DNA of 64,000 bases from Acetothermia bacterium 64_32 (GTDB taxonomy: Bacteria > Bipolaricaulota > Bipolaricaulia > Bipolaricaulales > Bipolaricaulaceae): assembly GCA_001508155.1 (NCBI GenBank), contig LGFI01000002.1:1-64000 (forward strand), read 5' to 3'. The notes under the pieces were generated by a model. That model was not told the origin of the DNA and did not search any database. It was given only the letters and a program-made list of their open reading frames with translations. Below are positions 38,631-54,040 of the stretch, piece after piece. Position 1 is the stretch's first letter, and each line of letters begins with the position of its first letter. The position numbers were made by a program, and so were the translations under genes.

Positions 38631-39207
38631 CGGGCTTTTACTTTGCGTGGGATTTCCTCCCCAAGCTCGCCCAAGGGCTCCTCCTCACGGTGGAGATCAC
38701 CGCAGCCTGCATCAGCCTGGGGTTCGTGCTGGGGCTCTTGCTCGCCCTGGGCCGCGTGTACGGCCCGAGGCCCATCTCCATCCCCTGCAGCGTCTACGTC
38801 CACTTCTTCCGGGGCACGCCCCTCCTCACCCAGCTTTTCATGGTGTACTTCGGCCTCCCAAATTGGGGGGTACATCTTTCGGCACTGACAAGTGGGATCC
38901 TCGCCCTGGGCCTGAACACCGCCGCCTATCAGGCGGAGTACTTCCGGGGGGCGATCCAGGCGGTGAAGCGGGGGCAGCTGCTGGCCGCCCGGGCCCTGGG
39001 GATGTCCCGCCTCCAGGCCATTCGGCACGTGATCCTGCCCCAGGCGTTCCGGATCGTGATCCCCTCCTGGTCAAACGAGCTCATCCTGATGCTCAAATAC
39101 TCCTCCATAGTTTTCTCCATCTCGCTCCTCGATCTCATGGGGATGGGGAAGCGCATCGCCGCCCGGCACTTTAACTACTTTGAGGTGTTCATCGTGGTGG
39201 CGCTGTT

Positions 39208-42601
<3,394 letters not shown>

Positions 42602-42609
<8 letters not shown>

Positions 42610-43819
42610 GGCAGATGAGCCTCGCAAACCGGTCGAAGAAGGGGGCGGCGTCGTGGGGGCCGGGGGAGGCCTCGGGATGGAACTGCACCGAGAAGGCGGG
42701 GAGCTCCCGGAGCCTCAGGCCCTCCAGGGTGCCGTCGTTTAGGGAAAGGTGGGTGATCTCCAGGGGGCCGAAGCCCAAGGGGCTTTCCCCCACCAGGGGC
42801 CCTGGGGGAAGGAGCTCGGCCATGGTGGCCTCCGGCGGGGGCGGCTCAAGGCCGGCCAGCACCTCGGGGCGGGAGGCCGCAAAGGCACCATCCAGGGGGA
42901 GCCAGGGGATCCCCAGGCTGGTTGGGTCGACGGCAAAGCCGTGGTTGTGGGGGGTTATGAGGACGCGGCCGGATGCAAGGTCCTTGACCGGGTGGTTCAT
43001 CCCCCGATGGCCGAACCGCATCTTGTAGGTCCTCCCCCCGATGGCCAGGGAGAGCAGCTGATGGCCCAGGCAGATCCCGGCCAAGGGGACCCCCCGCTCA
43101 AGGAGCTTCCTCACCAGGAAAACGGTGCGCCGCAGGGCGGCCGGGTCGCCAGGACCGTTTGAGACGAGCACCCCGTCGGGCCTAAGGCTGAGCAGTTTCT
43201 GGGGGTGGATATCGTAGGGAAGGCGGCTCACCCTGAGCCCCCGCCGCCTGAGCTCCCGCACGATGCTCCCCTTGGCGCCGCAGTCCACCAGGGCCACGTG
43301 CGGCCCATCACAAGCGGCCGGCAAGACGGAGCGGGGGCTGACCTCGGCCACAAGGTCCCGCCCCGCAAGGTGCGGGCTTTCCCGCACCCGGCGGACCAGG
43401 CTCCCTGAGTCCAGGTCCTCAGTGGAGATGCCCCCCCGCATCGCCCCCTGCTCGCGGATGTGACGCGCCAAGGCCCGGGTGTCCACCCCCTCGATGGCCA
43501 CGATGCCCGCCTCTTCCAGGTAGTCGGTGAAGGGGAGGGTGGCCCGCCAGCTCGATGGCCTCCTCACTGCCCGGTGCACCACAAATCCGGCCACCTGGAC
43601 CCGGGAGGACTCCACGTCTTCGGGGTTCACCCCGTAGATCCCGACCTCGGGATAAGTCATCACCACGATCTGGCCCCGGTAGGAGGGGTCGGTGAGCACC
43701 TCTTGATACCCCGTCATCCCGGTGTTGAAGACCAGCTCCCCAAAGGCCTCCCCCGGGGAACCGACCGAACGCCCCAGGAAGGTCTTGCCGTCCTCCAGGG
43801 CCAAGAGGGCTCTTTTCAC
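42602..43819 (-). CDS. carA: Carbamoyl-phosphate synthase small subunit (glutaminase)
   Basis: 405 residues. The N-terminal CPSase domain shows [22 protein letters not shown]. The class-I glutaminase shows the catalytic Cys in [10 protein letters not shown] and His/Glu in [13 protein letters not shown]. The segment between NHGFAVD and THLSLNDG is longer than usual (about 50 residues, Pro-rich). It supplies ammonia to CarB. The GTG start overlaps the lysK stop by 4 bp (GTGA). Confidence 0.95.
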
Positions 43820-44864
43820 CTTGTCCCCCCAGGAAGGTCTTTCAGGGCCCGTTCCAGCACCCTGATGGACCGGAGGAACTCCGGGAGGGGGATGTGTTCA
43901 TCCGGGGTGTGGTCCAGGGCAGAATCGCCCGGGCCGTAGGCGAGGATGGGGCAGCCCCAAGCCGGCCCCACCACGTTCATGTCTGAGGTTCCCGTCTTGA
44001 GCTTGAAGCGGGGCCGGCCCCCTTCCGCCCGGATGGCCTGGAGGAATACCCTCACCAATGGGGTGTTCTTGGGGGCGACGTAGGCCCTCTCCCCGCCCCG
44101 GAAGCTCACCGTCGCCCCGTCGGCCGCCTTCCGGATCTCCCCCTTCAGGGCCTCCACCGCAAGCCCGGGGGGAAGCCGGAGGGTTAGCCCCAGCTCCACC
44201 CGGTCCCGCAGGCCGTCGGAGGAGAAAAAGATGTGGCGGGGGGCCACGTCCAGCCGCTCGAAGGCCCTTTCCTTCCCCCGGCTGAGCCTGCGGGAAAGGA
44301 GCGAAATCCTCCTCCCGAAGACGAACGCCTGTTCCAGGGCCGAGGCCCCGGGGGAGGCGGAGTGGTTGGCGGGAAGCTCAAGGAGCCAGTCCACCACCAG
44401 CCTCCCTTTGTAGCCCAGGGTGATCCCCTGCCAGCCGCTCGGCTCCCCTATGATGGCCATCTTGGGCCGGAAGCGGGGGAGGATGTGCTTTGCCCCCACC
44501 CCTTCCGCCTCCTCCCCCACCGCCGCCACCAGCACCACCCCGGCCTTCCGGCAGCGGATGAGGGCACAGGAGAAGGCGCAGAGGGCCCCCTTGGCGTCCA
44601 CCGCCCCCCGGCCGTAGAGCCTTTCCCCCTCCTTCCGCACCCGGATGTGCCCGGGCACGGTGTCGATGTGCCCCAGGAGAAGGAGGTCCGGCCGGGCTGG
44701 TGGCTCCCCCCAGCTGGCGATCAGGTTCCCCACCTCGTCCACCTGGGTGGCCAGGCCCCAGCGGGAGAGCCGCCCGGCCAGGAAACCCACCGCCTCCTCC
44801 TCCCCCCCGGAGGGGCTGTAGCGGGAAAGAAGGCCCTTGAGGAGCCCTATCGCCTCCCGGTCGG

Positions 44865-44868
<4 letters not shown>
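43816..44868 (-). CDS. lysK: [LysW]-lysine / [LysW]-ornithine hydrolase
   Basis: 350 residues of the M20 metallopeptidase family. Metal motifs: LLGHIDTVPG, GRGAVDAKGALCAF, VGEEAEGVGA and the late TGTSDMNVVGPAWGCPILAYGPGDS. The domain order and small size fit LysK, which releases lysine (or ornithine) from the LysW carrier. It follows lysJ with a GTGA overlap. ArgE/DapE-type hydrolases are the alternative, but the cluster settles it. Confidence 0.92.
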
Positions 44869-47987
<3,119 letters not shown>

Positions 47988-48001
<14 letters not shown>

Positions 48002-48872
48002 CGCTACCCCCTTCTGTGACCCCGGCCCCGGAGAAGGCTTCCAGGGCGTAGCGGGCCATCTCCCCGGGGATGTCCACCCCGGTGGGCTGGAGGCTGTTTC
48101 GGAACTCCGGGGTGTGGTTCACCTCCCCCACCAAAAGCTCCCCTTTTGGGGACTCGAAGATGTCCACCGCCAGGATCCCGCCCCCCACCGCCCGGGCCGC
48201 CGCCTGTGACAGGCGGTCGATCTCCGGGGTCACCGGGCAGCCGACCGCCCTGGCCCCCCGGGCGGTGTTGGTGATCCAGTGCGGGGCGCTCCGGTAGATG
48301 GCCGCCACCGTCTTCTCCCCCACCACGAAGCTGCGGATGTCCCGGCCCGGCTTTTCCACGTACTCCTGCAGGTAGAAGACGGAGTGCATGTACCCCCCCA
48401 AGGCCTTCTTGTGCTCCAGGACCGCTTCGGCCGCCTCCCGATCGTTGAGCTTGGCAAGGAGCCTCCCCCAGGAGCCGTGCACGGGCTTGAGGACGGCCGG
48501 GAAGCCCAGCTCCCCCAGCGCCCGCAGCGCCGCCTGAGGGGAGAAGGCGAGGAACGTCTCCAAGGTGGGCACCCCGCCTTCCATGAGGGCCAGCGTGGTG
48601 AGGAGCTTGTCACCACAGACCTGTATCGTGTTGTAGGGGTTGAGCACCGGCAGCCCCTGGCTTTCAAGCACCTTAGCCGCATAAAGCGCCTGAAGGTGGC
48701 TTATACACCGGATGAGGACGCCCTGGAAGCCAGAAAGGGGGGATCTTGCCCCAAGCCGGAAGGGCAGCTCCTCTATCCGCACGAACTCCGCCTCGGCCCC
48801 CGCCTCCCTGAAAGCCTCAAGCAGCAGTTTCTCCTCAACCCTAACCCGCGAAACCAGAATACAAACACGCAC
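47988..48872 (-). CDS. lysX: LysW--2-aminoadipate ligase (LysX; ATP-grasp)
   Basis: 294 residues. The LysX opening [19 protein letters not shown], the ATP-grasp segments [16 protein letters not shown] and [20 protein letters not shown], then [15 protein letters not shown] and [12 protein letters not shown] are all present. It joins aminoadipate to the C-terminal Glu of LysW. The frame is open to 49040, but GTG 48872 has AAAGGAGG eight bases upstream and gives the family N-terminus. It is next to lysZ and homocitrate synthase, so lysine is the likely branch. It has its own promoter and leader ORF. Confidence 0.9.
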
Positions 48873-48955
48873 TGAAGCCCCTCCTTTCGACAGCCAAACA
48901 CAGAGGAAAAAATAGGAAACCTTACCGAAAGGGGAAATCCCCCTCGAGAAGGGCT

Positions 48956-48997
48956 TCAGCCACGCTTCATGGGGCCAAGGGGATAGTGAAGCCTCAT
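48956..48997 (-). CDS. Candidate lysX leader peptide (near-leaderless)
   Basis: A 13-codon [16 protein letters not shown], beginning about 3 nt after the predicted transcription start. Lys and Arg codons (AAG CGT) lie just before the stop. Short hairpins and a T6 run (near 48911) follow before lysX. Only one Lys codon is present, so an attenuator is possible but weakly supported. Confidence 0.25.
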   Translation of the reverse strand: MRLHYPLGPMKRG

Positions 48998-49006
48998 AGC
49001 AAAACC

Positions 49007-49035
49007 AGTATAGCCACATCTTGTCCGGAAGGCAA
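49007..49035 (-). promoter_or_regulatory. Internal lysX promoter
   Basis: Minus strand: -35 TTGCCT (49030-49035), 17-bp spacer, -10 TATACT (49007-49012). It lies in the 167-bp gap after lysY and partly upstream of its stop, splitting the cluster into an argG-to-lysY part and a lysX-to-carB part. Confidence 0.6.
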
Positions 49036-49039
49036 GCCA

Positions 49040-50071
49040 TCAGATGGGGTGGAGCCCGGGGAACTCAAGGCCCATCCTTTCGGGAAGCCCGTACATGGCG
49101 TTCATCGTCTGGACGGCGTTCCCGGCCGCCCCCTTCATCAGGTTGTCGATGGCGGCTATCACCACCAATCTCCCTTCGGGGGCCAGCGCAAACCCGATGT
49201 CGCAGTGGTTGCTCCCCGTGAGGATCTTGGGCTCGGGGAACCGGTGGATCCCCCGCTTGGACCGGACGAGCCGCACGAACGGCTCCCCTTTGTACTCCTC
49301 CCGGTAGATCCCCCAGGCGTCCAGCTCCGCGAGGGGTTCTTTGAGGAGGCAGTGGCAGGTGGCCAGGGCCCCCCGCACCATCCCCACCGAGGTGACGGAG
49401 AAGTGGAGCCTTGGGTCTTCTTTCGGGAGGTGAAGCTCCTGGATGAGCTCGGCCAGGTGCCGGTGGCCGGTAGGGGCGTAGGAGCGCACCACCCCGGCCC
49501 GCTCCGGGTGATGGGAGGCGGGGCTGGGCTTGCTCCCCCCCTCCGAGGAACCCACCTTCACCTCCACCACGCACTCCCGCACCAGCCTCCGGCGGAAGAC
49601 CGGGAAGAGGGCGAGGATGGTGACGACGGCGTTACAGCCCACCCCGCTTGCATAGCGGGCCCCGAAAAGCTCCTCCCGATGGAGCTCAGGTAGGCCGTAG
49701 ATGAACTTGGAAAGCCACTCCGGGGCCGGATGCTCTCCGTAAAAGCGCCCGTAGAGCCCCAGGTCCCGCAGGCGGAAGTCGGCCGAAAGGTCCACGATCC
49801 TCTCGGCCATCCCCGAAAGCTCCCCGATGAGCCTTCCCGTGACCCCATGGGGAAGGCAGCAGAAAAGCAGCTCCACCGGCCTGAGCCTTTCCATGGGCGA
49901 AAAGACGAGGTCGGTGTAGCCCCGCAGGTTGGGGTGGACGAAGTGGACGGGCTTTCCCGCGTAGGACTCGGAGGTGACCTGGGTCACCTCGACCTGGGGG
50001 TGAAAGAGGAGGAGACGCAAGAGCTCCCCGCCGGTGTAGCCCGACGCACCCACGATCGCTGCCTCGATCAT
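49040..50071 (-). CDS. lysY: [LysW]-aminoadipate/glutamate phosphate reductase
   Basis: 343 residues, ArgC/LysY family. NADP loop [15 protein letters not shown] at the N-terminus, catalytic Cys in [13 protein letters not shown], His region near [11 protein letters not shown], and C-terminal [24 protein letters not shown]. It reduces LysW-bound acyl phosphate to the semialdehyde. The ATG overlaps the argX stop by 4 bp. Confidence 0.93.
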   Translation of the reverse strand: MIEAAIVGASGYTGGELLRLLLFHPQVEVTQVTSESYAGKPVHFVHPNLRGYTDLVFSPMERLRPVELLFCCLPHGVTGRLIGELSGMAERIVDLSADFRLRDLGLYGRFYGEHPAPEWLSKFIYGLPELHREELFGARYASGVGCNAVVTILALFPVFRRRLVRECVVEVKVGSSEGGSKPSPASHHPERAGVVRSYAPTGHRHLAELIQELHLPKEDPRLHFSVTSVGMVRGALATCHCLLKEPLAELDAWGIYREEYKGEPFVRLVRSKRGIHRFPEPKILTGSNHCDIGFALAPEGRLVVIAAIDNLMKGAAGNAVQTMNAMYGLPERMGLEFPGLHPI

Positions 50072-50919
50072 CTTCCCTCCTTGGCGAGCTCGATCACGTA
50101 ATCGGCAATCGCCCCGGGGACGTCCACGTCCACCGCCTCCATGGCGCCGTGGAACTCGGGGGTGTGGTTGACCTCCCCTATGAGGAGGCGGCCGTCCGCG
50201 GTCTCCAGGATGTCCACGGCCAGGAGCCCCCCGCCCACGGCCTGGGCGGCGCCCACGGCCAGCCGGGAGAGCTCCGGGGTGACCGGACAGGTTTTGGTCC
50301 GGCCACCCCGGGCGGTGTTGGTGATCCAGTGGTCCGACTCCCGGTACACCGCGTAGACGAGCCTGTGGCCGGCCACCAGGGCCCGGATGTCCCGACCCGG
50401 CTTTTCCACGTACTCCTGGAGGTACAGGGCGGAGTGCTGGTAGCTTCCCAGGGTGAGCTTGTGTTCTATGACCCCTTCGGCGGCGTGCCGGTCCGAAAGC
50501 AGGGCTACCAGCCTCCCCCAGGAGCCCACCACCGGCTTGAGCACCGCCGGGTACCCCATCCCCTCCAGGACCTGGAAGGCCGCCTGGCGGGACAGGGCCA
50601 GGGCGGTGTGGGGCTGGGGGAGCCCGGCCGCCGCCAGTGCCATGCTGGTGAGGAACTTGTCCCCGCAGGTGGCCACCACCGGGTGGCGGTTCACCGTGGG
50701 GATCCCCACCCCCGCAAGCCAGCGGGAGACGTAGAAGGCCTCCGTGTGGCTAACGCAGCGGAGTAGCACCGCGTCCAGCCCCTCAAGCCCCGGCCCCCCC
50801 ACCCACAGGGGAAGCCCCCTGGGGTCGATCCGCACCGCGTCAACACCCCGCTCCCTGAGCGCGGCGAGGATCAGCTTCTCCTCCACCCTCACCCGGGAGC
50901 AGACCACCCCAATCCTCAT
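50068..50919 (-). CDS. argX: Second LysX-family ligase, probable LysW--glutamate ligase (ArgX)
   Basis: 283 residues, the same ATP-grasp layout as LysX ([80 protein letters not shown]). Overall it is similar to the other ligase but clearly diverged. Its place between lysW and lysY, right behind argG and argH, suggests it loads glutamate for ornithine/arginine; the other copy would load aminoadipate. That split is inference from position. The ATG overlaps the lysW stop by 4 bp. Confidence 0.85.
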   Translation of the reverse strand: MRIGVVCSRVRVEEKLILAALRERGVDAVRIDPRGLPLWVGGPGLEGLDAVLLRCVSHTEAFYVSRWLAGVGIPTVNRHPVVATCGDKFLTSMALAAAGLPQPHTALALSRQAAFQVLEGMGYPAVLKPVVGSWGRLVALLSDRHAAEGVIEHKLTLGSYQHSALYLQEYVEKPGRDIRALVAGHRLVYAVYRESDHWITNTARGGRTKTCPVTPELSRLAVGAAQAVGGGLLAVDILETADGRLLIGEVNHTPEFHGAMEAVDVDVPGAIADYVIELAKEGR

Positions 50920-51080
50920 TCCCCCCAGTCCTCCTCCACCTCAGGGGCCAACTCCAGGGTGACGGGATCGAGGCCCGTCACCTCCAGCTCCACCCCGCAG
51001 TCGGGGCAGGTGACGATCTCCCCGAGCTCGGGTTCCGCCGACAAGGGGAGCTCCGCTCCGCATTCAGGACAGGTTGCCAT
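50916..51080 (-). CDS. lysW: Amino-group carrier protein LysW
   Basis: 54 residues. Zinc-ribbon cysteines are Cys4, Cys7, Cys25 and Cys28 (CPEC and CPDC), followed by an acidic tail ending EEDWGE. The terminal Glu carries the substrate amino group through an isopeptide bond, protecting it during the next four steps. It overlaps argH by 17 bp upstream and argX by 4 bp downstream. AGGTGGAGG lies just before the ATG. It is easily missed because it is so short. Confidence 0.96.
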   Translation of the reverse strand: MATCPECGAELPLSAEPELGEIVTCPDCGVELEVTGLDPVTLELAPEVEEDWGE

Positions 51081-52455
51081 CCTCCACCTCCTTTAGGGTT
51101 TTCTTCGCAAGCTCGATCTGCTGCCTCACGCGCTGGGGGGCGGTGCCGCCGGGGGAGGCCCTCCTCCCCACCGCCCGTTCGAAGTCAAGCCAACCGTAGA
51201 GGTCCTCCCCGAAGGCGGGGTGGATGCGGCGGTACTCCTCCAAGGGGAGGGCGGAGAGGCCCACCCCCAGTTCCAGGGCGCGCTTCACCGCCCCGGCGGC
51301 CGCCCGGTGGGCGGCCCGGAAGGGAACCCCCTTCCCCACCAGGTAGTCCGCCAGCTCCGTGGCCAAAGCCCCCTCTTCCAGGGCCTCCCTCATCCTCCGG
51401 GGCTCCGGCTCCAGGGCCTCAACCAGCCCGGAAAGGAGCGGCAACGCCCCCTTAAGCGTCCCCACCGCCAGGAAAAGGGGCTCTTTATCCTCCTGCAGGT
51501 CCCGGTTGTACCCGGAGGGAAGCCCCTTCAGGGTGGAAAGGAACCCACAAAGCTCCCCGATCAGCCTGCCCGCCCGCCCCCGGACGAGCTCCAAGGGGTC
51601 GGGGTTGGCCTTCTGGGGCATGAGGCTGGAGCCGGTCAGGAAGCGCTCATCCAGCTTAAGAAAGCCGAACTCCGGGCTGGAAAAAAGGATCAGATCCTCA
51701 GCCAGTTGGGAGAGGTGCACCCCGCAAAGGGCGGCGAAGAACAAAAGCTCGGCCACGAAATCCCTGTCCGAGACGGCGTCGAGGCTGTTCTCCGCCGCCC
51801 TTTCAAACCCCAGCTCCCGGGCGAGGTCCTCCCGATCGGAAAGCCAAGGGTTGCCGCCTATAGCCCCTGCCCCCAAGGGGAGCACCGCCGCCCTCCCCTT
51901 GAGGTCCCCCAGGCGGGCCCTGTCCCGCTCCAGGCGCCAGAAGTGGGAAAGGAGCCAGTGGGAAAAAAGGAGCGGCTGGGCCTGCCTGAGATGGGTGTAG
52001 CCGGGCATCAGGAGGCCCAGGTGCCCTTCCGCCTTCCCCACCAGCGCTTGCTCAAGCCCCACCAGGCCCGCCTCGATCCCGGGGAGCTCGGAAAGCAGCC
52101 ACAGCCTGAGGTCGGTGGCCACCTGGTCGTTGCGGGAGCGGCCGGTGTGGAGCTTGCCGGCTACCTCCTCCCCCACCAGCTCCGTGAGCCTCCTTTCCAC
52201 GGCGGTGTGGATGTCCTCGTCGCCCGGGGCCACCACGAACTGGCCCAGCTTGAACTCCACCAGGATCCGCTCCAGGCCCCTTTGGATGGCCACCCGCTCC
52301 TTTCGGGAGAGGACCCCGGCCCGCTCCAGGGCCCGGGCGTAGGCGATGCTCCCCTGGATGTCGGCGGCGTAGAGCCGACGGTCAAAAGGGAAGGAGTCGC
52401 AGAAAAGCCGCACCTTGGCGTCCGTCTCCGTAAGCCGGCCGGCCCACAGGGTCAT
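51064..52455 (-). CDS. argH: Argininosuccinate lyase
   Basis: 463 residues. The N-terminus [37 protein letters not shown], and the superfamily signature [15 protein letters not shown] with the catalytic Ser loop are present. It releases arginine and fumarate from argininosuccinate. The ATG at 52455 overlaps the argG stop by 4 bp; the frame opening further upstream is antisense noise. Confidence 0.96.
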   Translation of the reverse strand: MTLWAGRLTETDAKVRLFCDSFPFDRRLYAADIQGSIAYARALERAGVLSRKERVAIQRGLERILVEFKLGQFVVAPGDEDIHTAVERRLTELVGEEVAGKLHTGRSRNDQVATDLRLWLLSELPGIEAGLVGLEQALVGKAEGHLGLLMPGYTHLRQAQPLLFSHWLLSHFWRLERDRARLGDLKGRAAVLPLGAGAIGGNPWLSDREDLARELGFERAAENSLDAVSDRDFVAELLFFAALCGVHLSQLAEDLILFSSPEFGFLKLDERFLTGSSLMPQKANPDPLELVRGRAGRLIGELCGFLSTLKGLPSGYNRDLQEDKEPLFLAVGTLKGALPLLSGLVEALEPEPRRMREALEEGALATELADYLVGKGVPFRAAHRAAAGAVKRALELGVGLSALPLEEYRRIHPAFGEDLYGWLDFERAVGRRASPGGTAPQRVRQQIELAKKTLKEVEDGNLS

Positions 52456-53675
52456 CCGGCGCCCTCCTTGGCAGGCGACCTTTGCACCAGGGCCCTGATC
52501 CGCAGGGGGAGGCCGAACAGGTTTATGAAACCCTCGGCGTCCTTCTGGTTGTAGACGAGATCTGCCCCGAAGGTGGCGAACTCCGGGAGGTACAGGCTGT
52601 GGGGGGACTTCCTCCCCACCACGGTGCAGGAGCCCTTGTAGAGCTTGAGCCGTACGGTGCCGGAGACCGTCTTTTGGGTGGCGTCCACGAAGGCGTCCAG
52701 CGCCTCCCTCAAGGGGCTGAACCAAAGGCCGTAGTAGACGAGCTCCGCGTACTTGTGGGCGACGAGCTCCTTGTAGTGTAGGGTCTCCCGGTCCAGGCAC
52801 AGCTGTTCCAGGGCCTGGTGGGCGATGTAAAGCACGGTGCCACCCGGGGTTTCGTACACGCCGCGGGACTTCATCCCCACCAGGCGGTTCTCCACGAGGT
52901 CGGCCCGGCCCACCCCGTGCCGGCCGGCGAGCTCGTTCAGGGTCGACAGGAGCTCCACCGGGGGGAGGCGCTCTCCGTTCAAGGCCACCGGGACCCCGGC
53001 CTCGAACCCCAGGGTGATGTACTCCGGGGAGTCGGGGGCGGCCTCCGGGGAGGCCGTGAGGAGGAACATCCCGGGATCGGGCTCCTGCCAGGGGTCCTCC
53101 AATGGCCCGCCTTCGTGGGAGAGGTGCCATAGGTTCCCGTCCCGGCTGTAGATGGACTCCTCGTCTATCCCCACCAGGGGGATGCCGCGCTCCTTGGCAA
53201 ACAGCAGCTCCTCCTCCCGGGAGCGGAGCTTCCACTGGCGCCAGGGGGCGATCACCTGAAGGTCCGGGTCCAGGGCCTTGACCGAGACCTCGAACCTCAC
53301 CTGGTCGTTCCCTTTGCCGGTGCAGCCGTGGGCCACCGCCTGGGCCCCCTCCCGGTGGGCGATCTCCACCAGGTACTTGGCGATGAGGGGCCTGGCCATG
53401 GAGGTGCCCAGGAGATACTGGCCTTCATAGACGGCCCCGGCCTTGAGGGTGGGGAAGACGTAATCGGTCACGAACTCCTCCCTGAGGTCCATGACATAGG
53501 CCTTGCTGGCCCCGGCCTTCATGGCCCGGGCCTCGATCCCGGAAAGCTCCTCCCCCTGGCCCAGGTCCGCGGTGAAGGTCACCACCTCGCAGTTGTAGGT
53601 CTCCTTGAGCCAGCAGAGGATCACGGAGGTATCAAGCCCTCCTGAATAGGCCAAAACCACCTTTTTAAGCTTCAC
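52452..53675 (-). CDS. argG: Argininosuccinate synthase
   Basis: 407 residues. The PP-loop [17 protein letters not shown] is at the N-terminus, with [14 protein letters not shown] and the C-terminal [18 protein letters not shown] typical of ArgG. It condenses citrulline and aspartate with ATP. The GTG start follows AGGAGGGAAA. It is the first structural gene of the arginine/lysine cluster; a 215-nt structured leader lies upstream. Confidence 0.97.
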   Translation of the reverse strand: MKLKKVVLAYSGGLDTSVILCWLKETYNCEVVTFTADLGQGEELSGIEARAMKAGASKAYVMDLREEFVTDYVFPTLKAGAVYEGQYLLGTSMARPLIAKYLVEIAHREGAQAVAHGCTGKGNDQVRFEVSVKALDPDLQVIAPWRQWKLRSREEELLFAKERGIPLVGIDEESIYSRDGNLWHLSHEGGPLEDPWQEPDPGMFLLTASPEAAPDSPEYITLGFEAGVPVALNGERLPPVELLSTLNELAGRHGVGRADLVENRLVGMKSRGVYETPGGTVLYIAHQALEQLCLDRETLHYKELVAHKYAELVYYGLWFSPLREALDAFVDATQKTVSGTVRLKLYKGSCTVVGRKSPHSLYLPEFATFGADLVYNQKDAEGFINLFGLPLRIRALVQRSPAKEGAG

Positions 53676-53702
53676 TTTCCCTCCTTTTAAACACTGACCT
53701 TC

Positions 53703-53721
53703 CCTGCCCCAGGGGCAGGGC
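53703..53721 (-). promoter_or_regulatory. Perfect palindrome upstream of argG
   Basis: CCCTGCCCCAGGGGCAGGG on the plus strand, nine-base arms around one base. It sits about 15 bases before the argG ribosome site. No T-run follows, so a standard terminator is doubtful; it may hide or expose the ribosome site. Confidence 0.5.
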
Positions 53722-53761
53722 CTCAGAGGAACCTCGGGCTTAACTGGGGTTGAGATGTGGG

Positions 53762-53777
53762 CCGGGCAGCGTCCCGG
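53762..53777 (-). promoter_or_regulatory. Second stem in argG leader
   Basis: CCGGG / CCCGG arms with a 6-base loop. The same arm sequences occur in the 53817-53852 hairpin, so the two structures could exchange strands. Confidence 0.4.
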
Positions 53778-53816
53778 ACCAGGTTGCAGGGAGGTTTAAA
53801 TAGGAAGGGCCGCACC

Positions 53817-53852
53817 TGCGTACGGTCCGGGGTCGCTACCCGGCCGTACGCA
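53817..53852 (-). promoter_or_regulatory. Long hairpin in argG leader overlapping the leader ORF
   Basis: Nine-base arms TGCGTACGG / CCGTACGCA plus an inner five-base CCGGG / CCCGG stem, one bulged base and a 7-base loop. The loop contains the TAG stop of the leader ORF, and the last Arg codon of the ORF (CGT) lies in its 5' arm. Confidence 0.6.
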
Positions 53853-53886
53853 CCCGCGGGTTTCGGCACAAGTAATTCTCGCTCAC
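53836..53886 (-). CDS. Candidate arginine-rich leader peptide of argG
   Basis: GTG-started 16-codon ORF, MSENYLCRNPRVRTAG, ending in TAG. Three of the last nine codons are Arg (CGA, CGG, CGT). It starts about 4 nt after the predicted transcription start, so it would be nearly leaderless. A ribosome stalled at these codons would cover the 5' arm of the 53817-53852 hairpin. This is the layout of a ribosome-mediated attenuator; no experimental or comparative support is available here. Confidence 0.4.
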   Translation of the reverse strand: MSENYLCRNPRVRTAG

Positions 53887-53896
53887 GGCAGTAGTA

Positions 53897-53925
53897 AAGA
53901 TACGAAAGCTTGCCCCACCTGTCAA
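53897..53925 (-). promoter_or_regulatory. argG operon promoter
   Basis: Minus strand: -35 TTGACA (53920-53925, consensus), 17-bp spacer, -10 TATCTT (53897-53902). It diverges from the thrC promoter about 45 bp away. Confidence 0.7.
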
Positions 53926-53968
53926 GCCCTGCCTTGGGTAGTGGACGCTGCTCGCTTCTGGCCCGGGG

Positions 53969-53997
53969 TTGCAGGGACGGGCCCCAGGGGTTACATA
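53969..53997 (+). promoter_or_regulatory. thrC operon promoter (putative)
   Basis: -35 TTGCAG (53969-53974), 17-bp spacer, -10 TACATA (53992-53997), 44 bp before the thrC start. Confidence 0.45.
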
Positions 53998-54040
53998 TGG
54001 GCCAAATTTGCCTTTCCCGGCTGCGGGAGAAGGGGTGAAG

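Noticed and set aside
48873-49040. N-terminal extension of LysX (frame open to 49040)
   Set aside because: The extension is Trp/Tyr/Phe-rich and unlike LysX. A strong AAAGGAGG precedes GTG 48872, and a promoter lies inside the extension.
53703-53721. Classical intrinsic terminator before argG
   Set aside because: The palindrome is perfect, but neither strand has a following T-run.
53676-53897. T-box or lysine riboswitch upstream of argG
   Set aside because: The leader is structured, but I could not find the conserved T-box core (AGGGTGG...ACCGCG type) or the lysine-riboswitch conserved blocks. A leader-peptide layout fits better.
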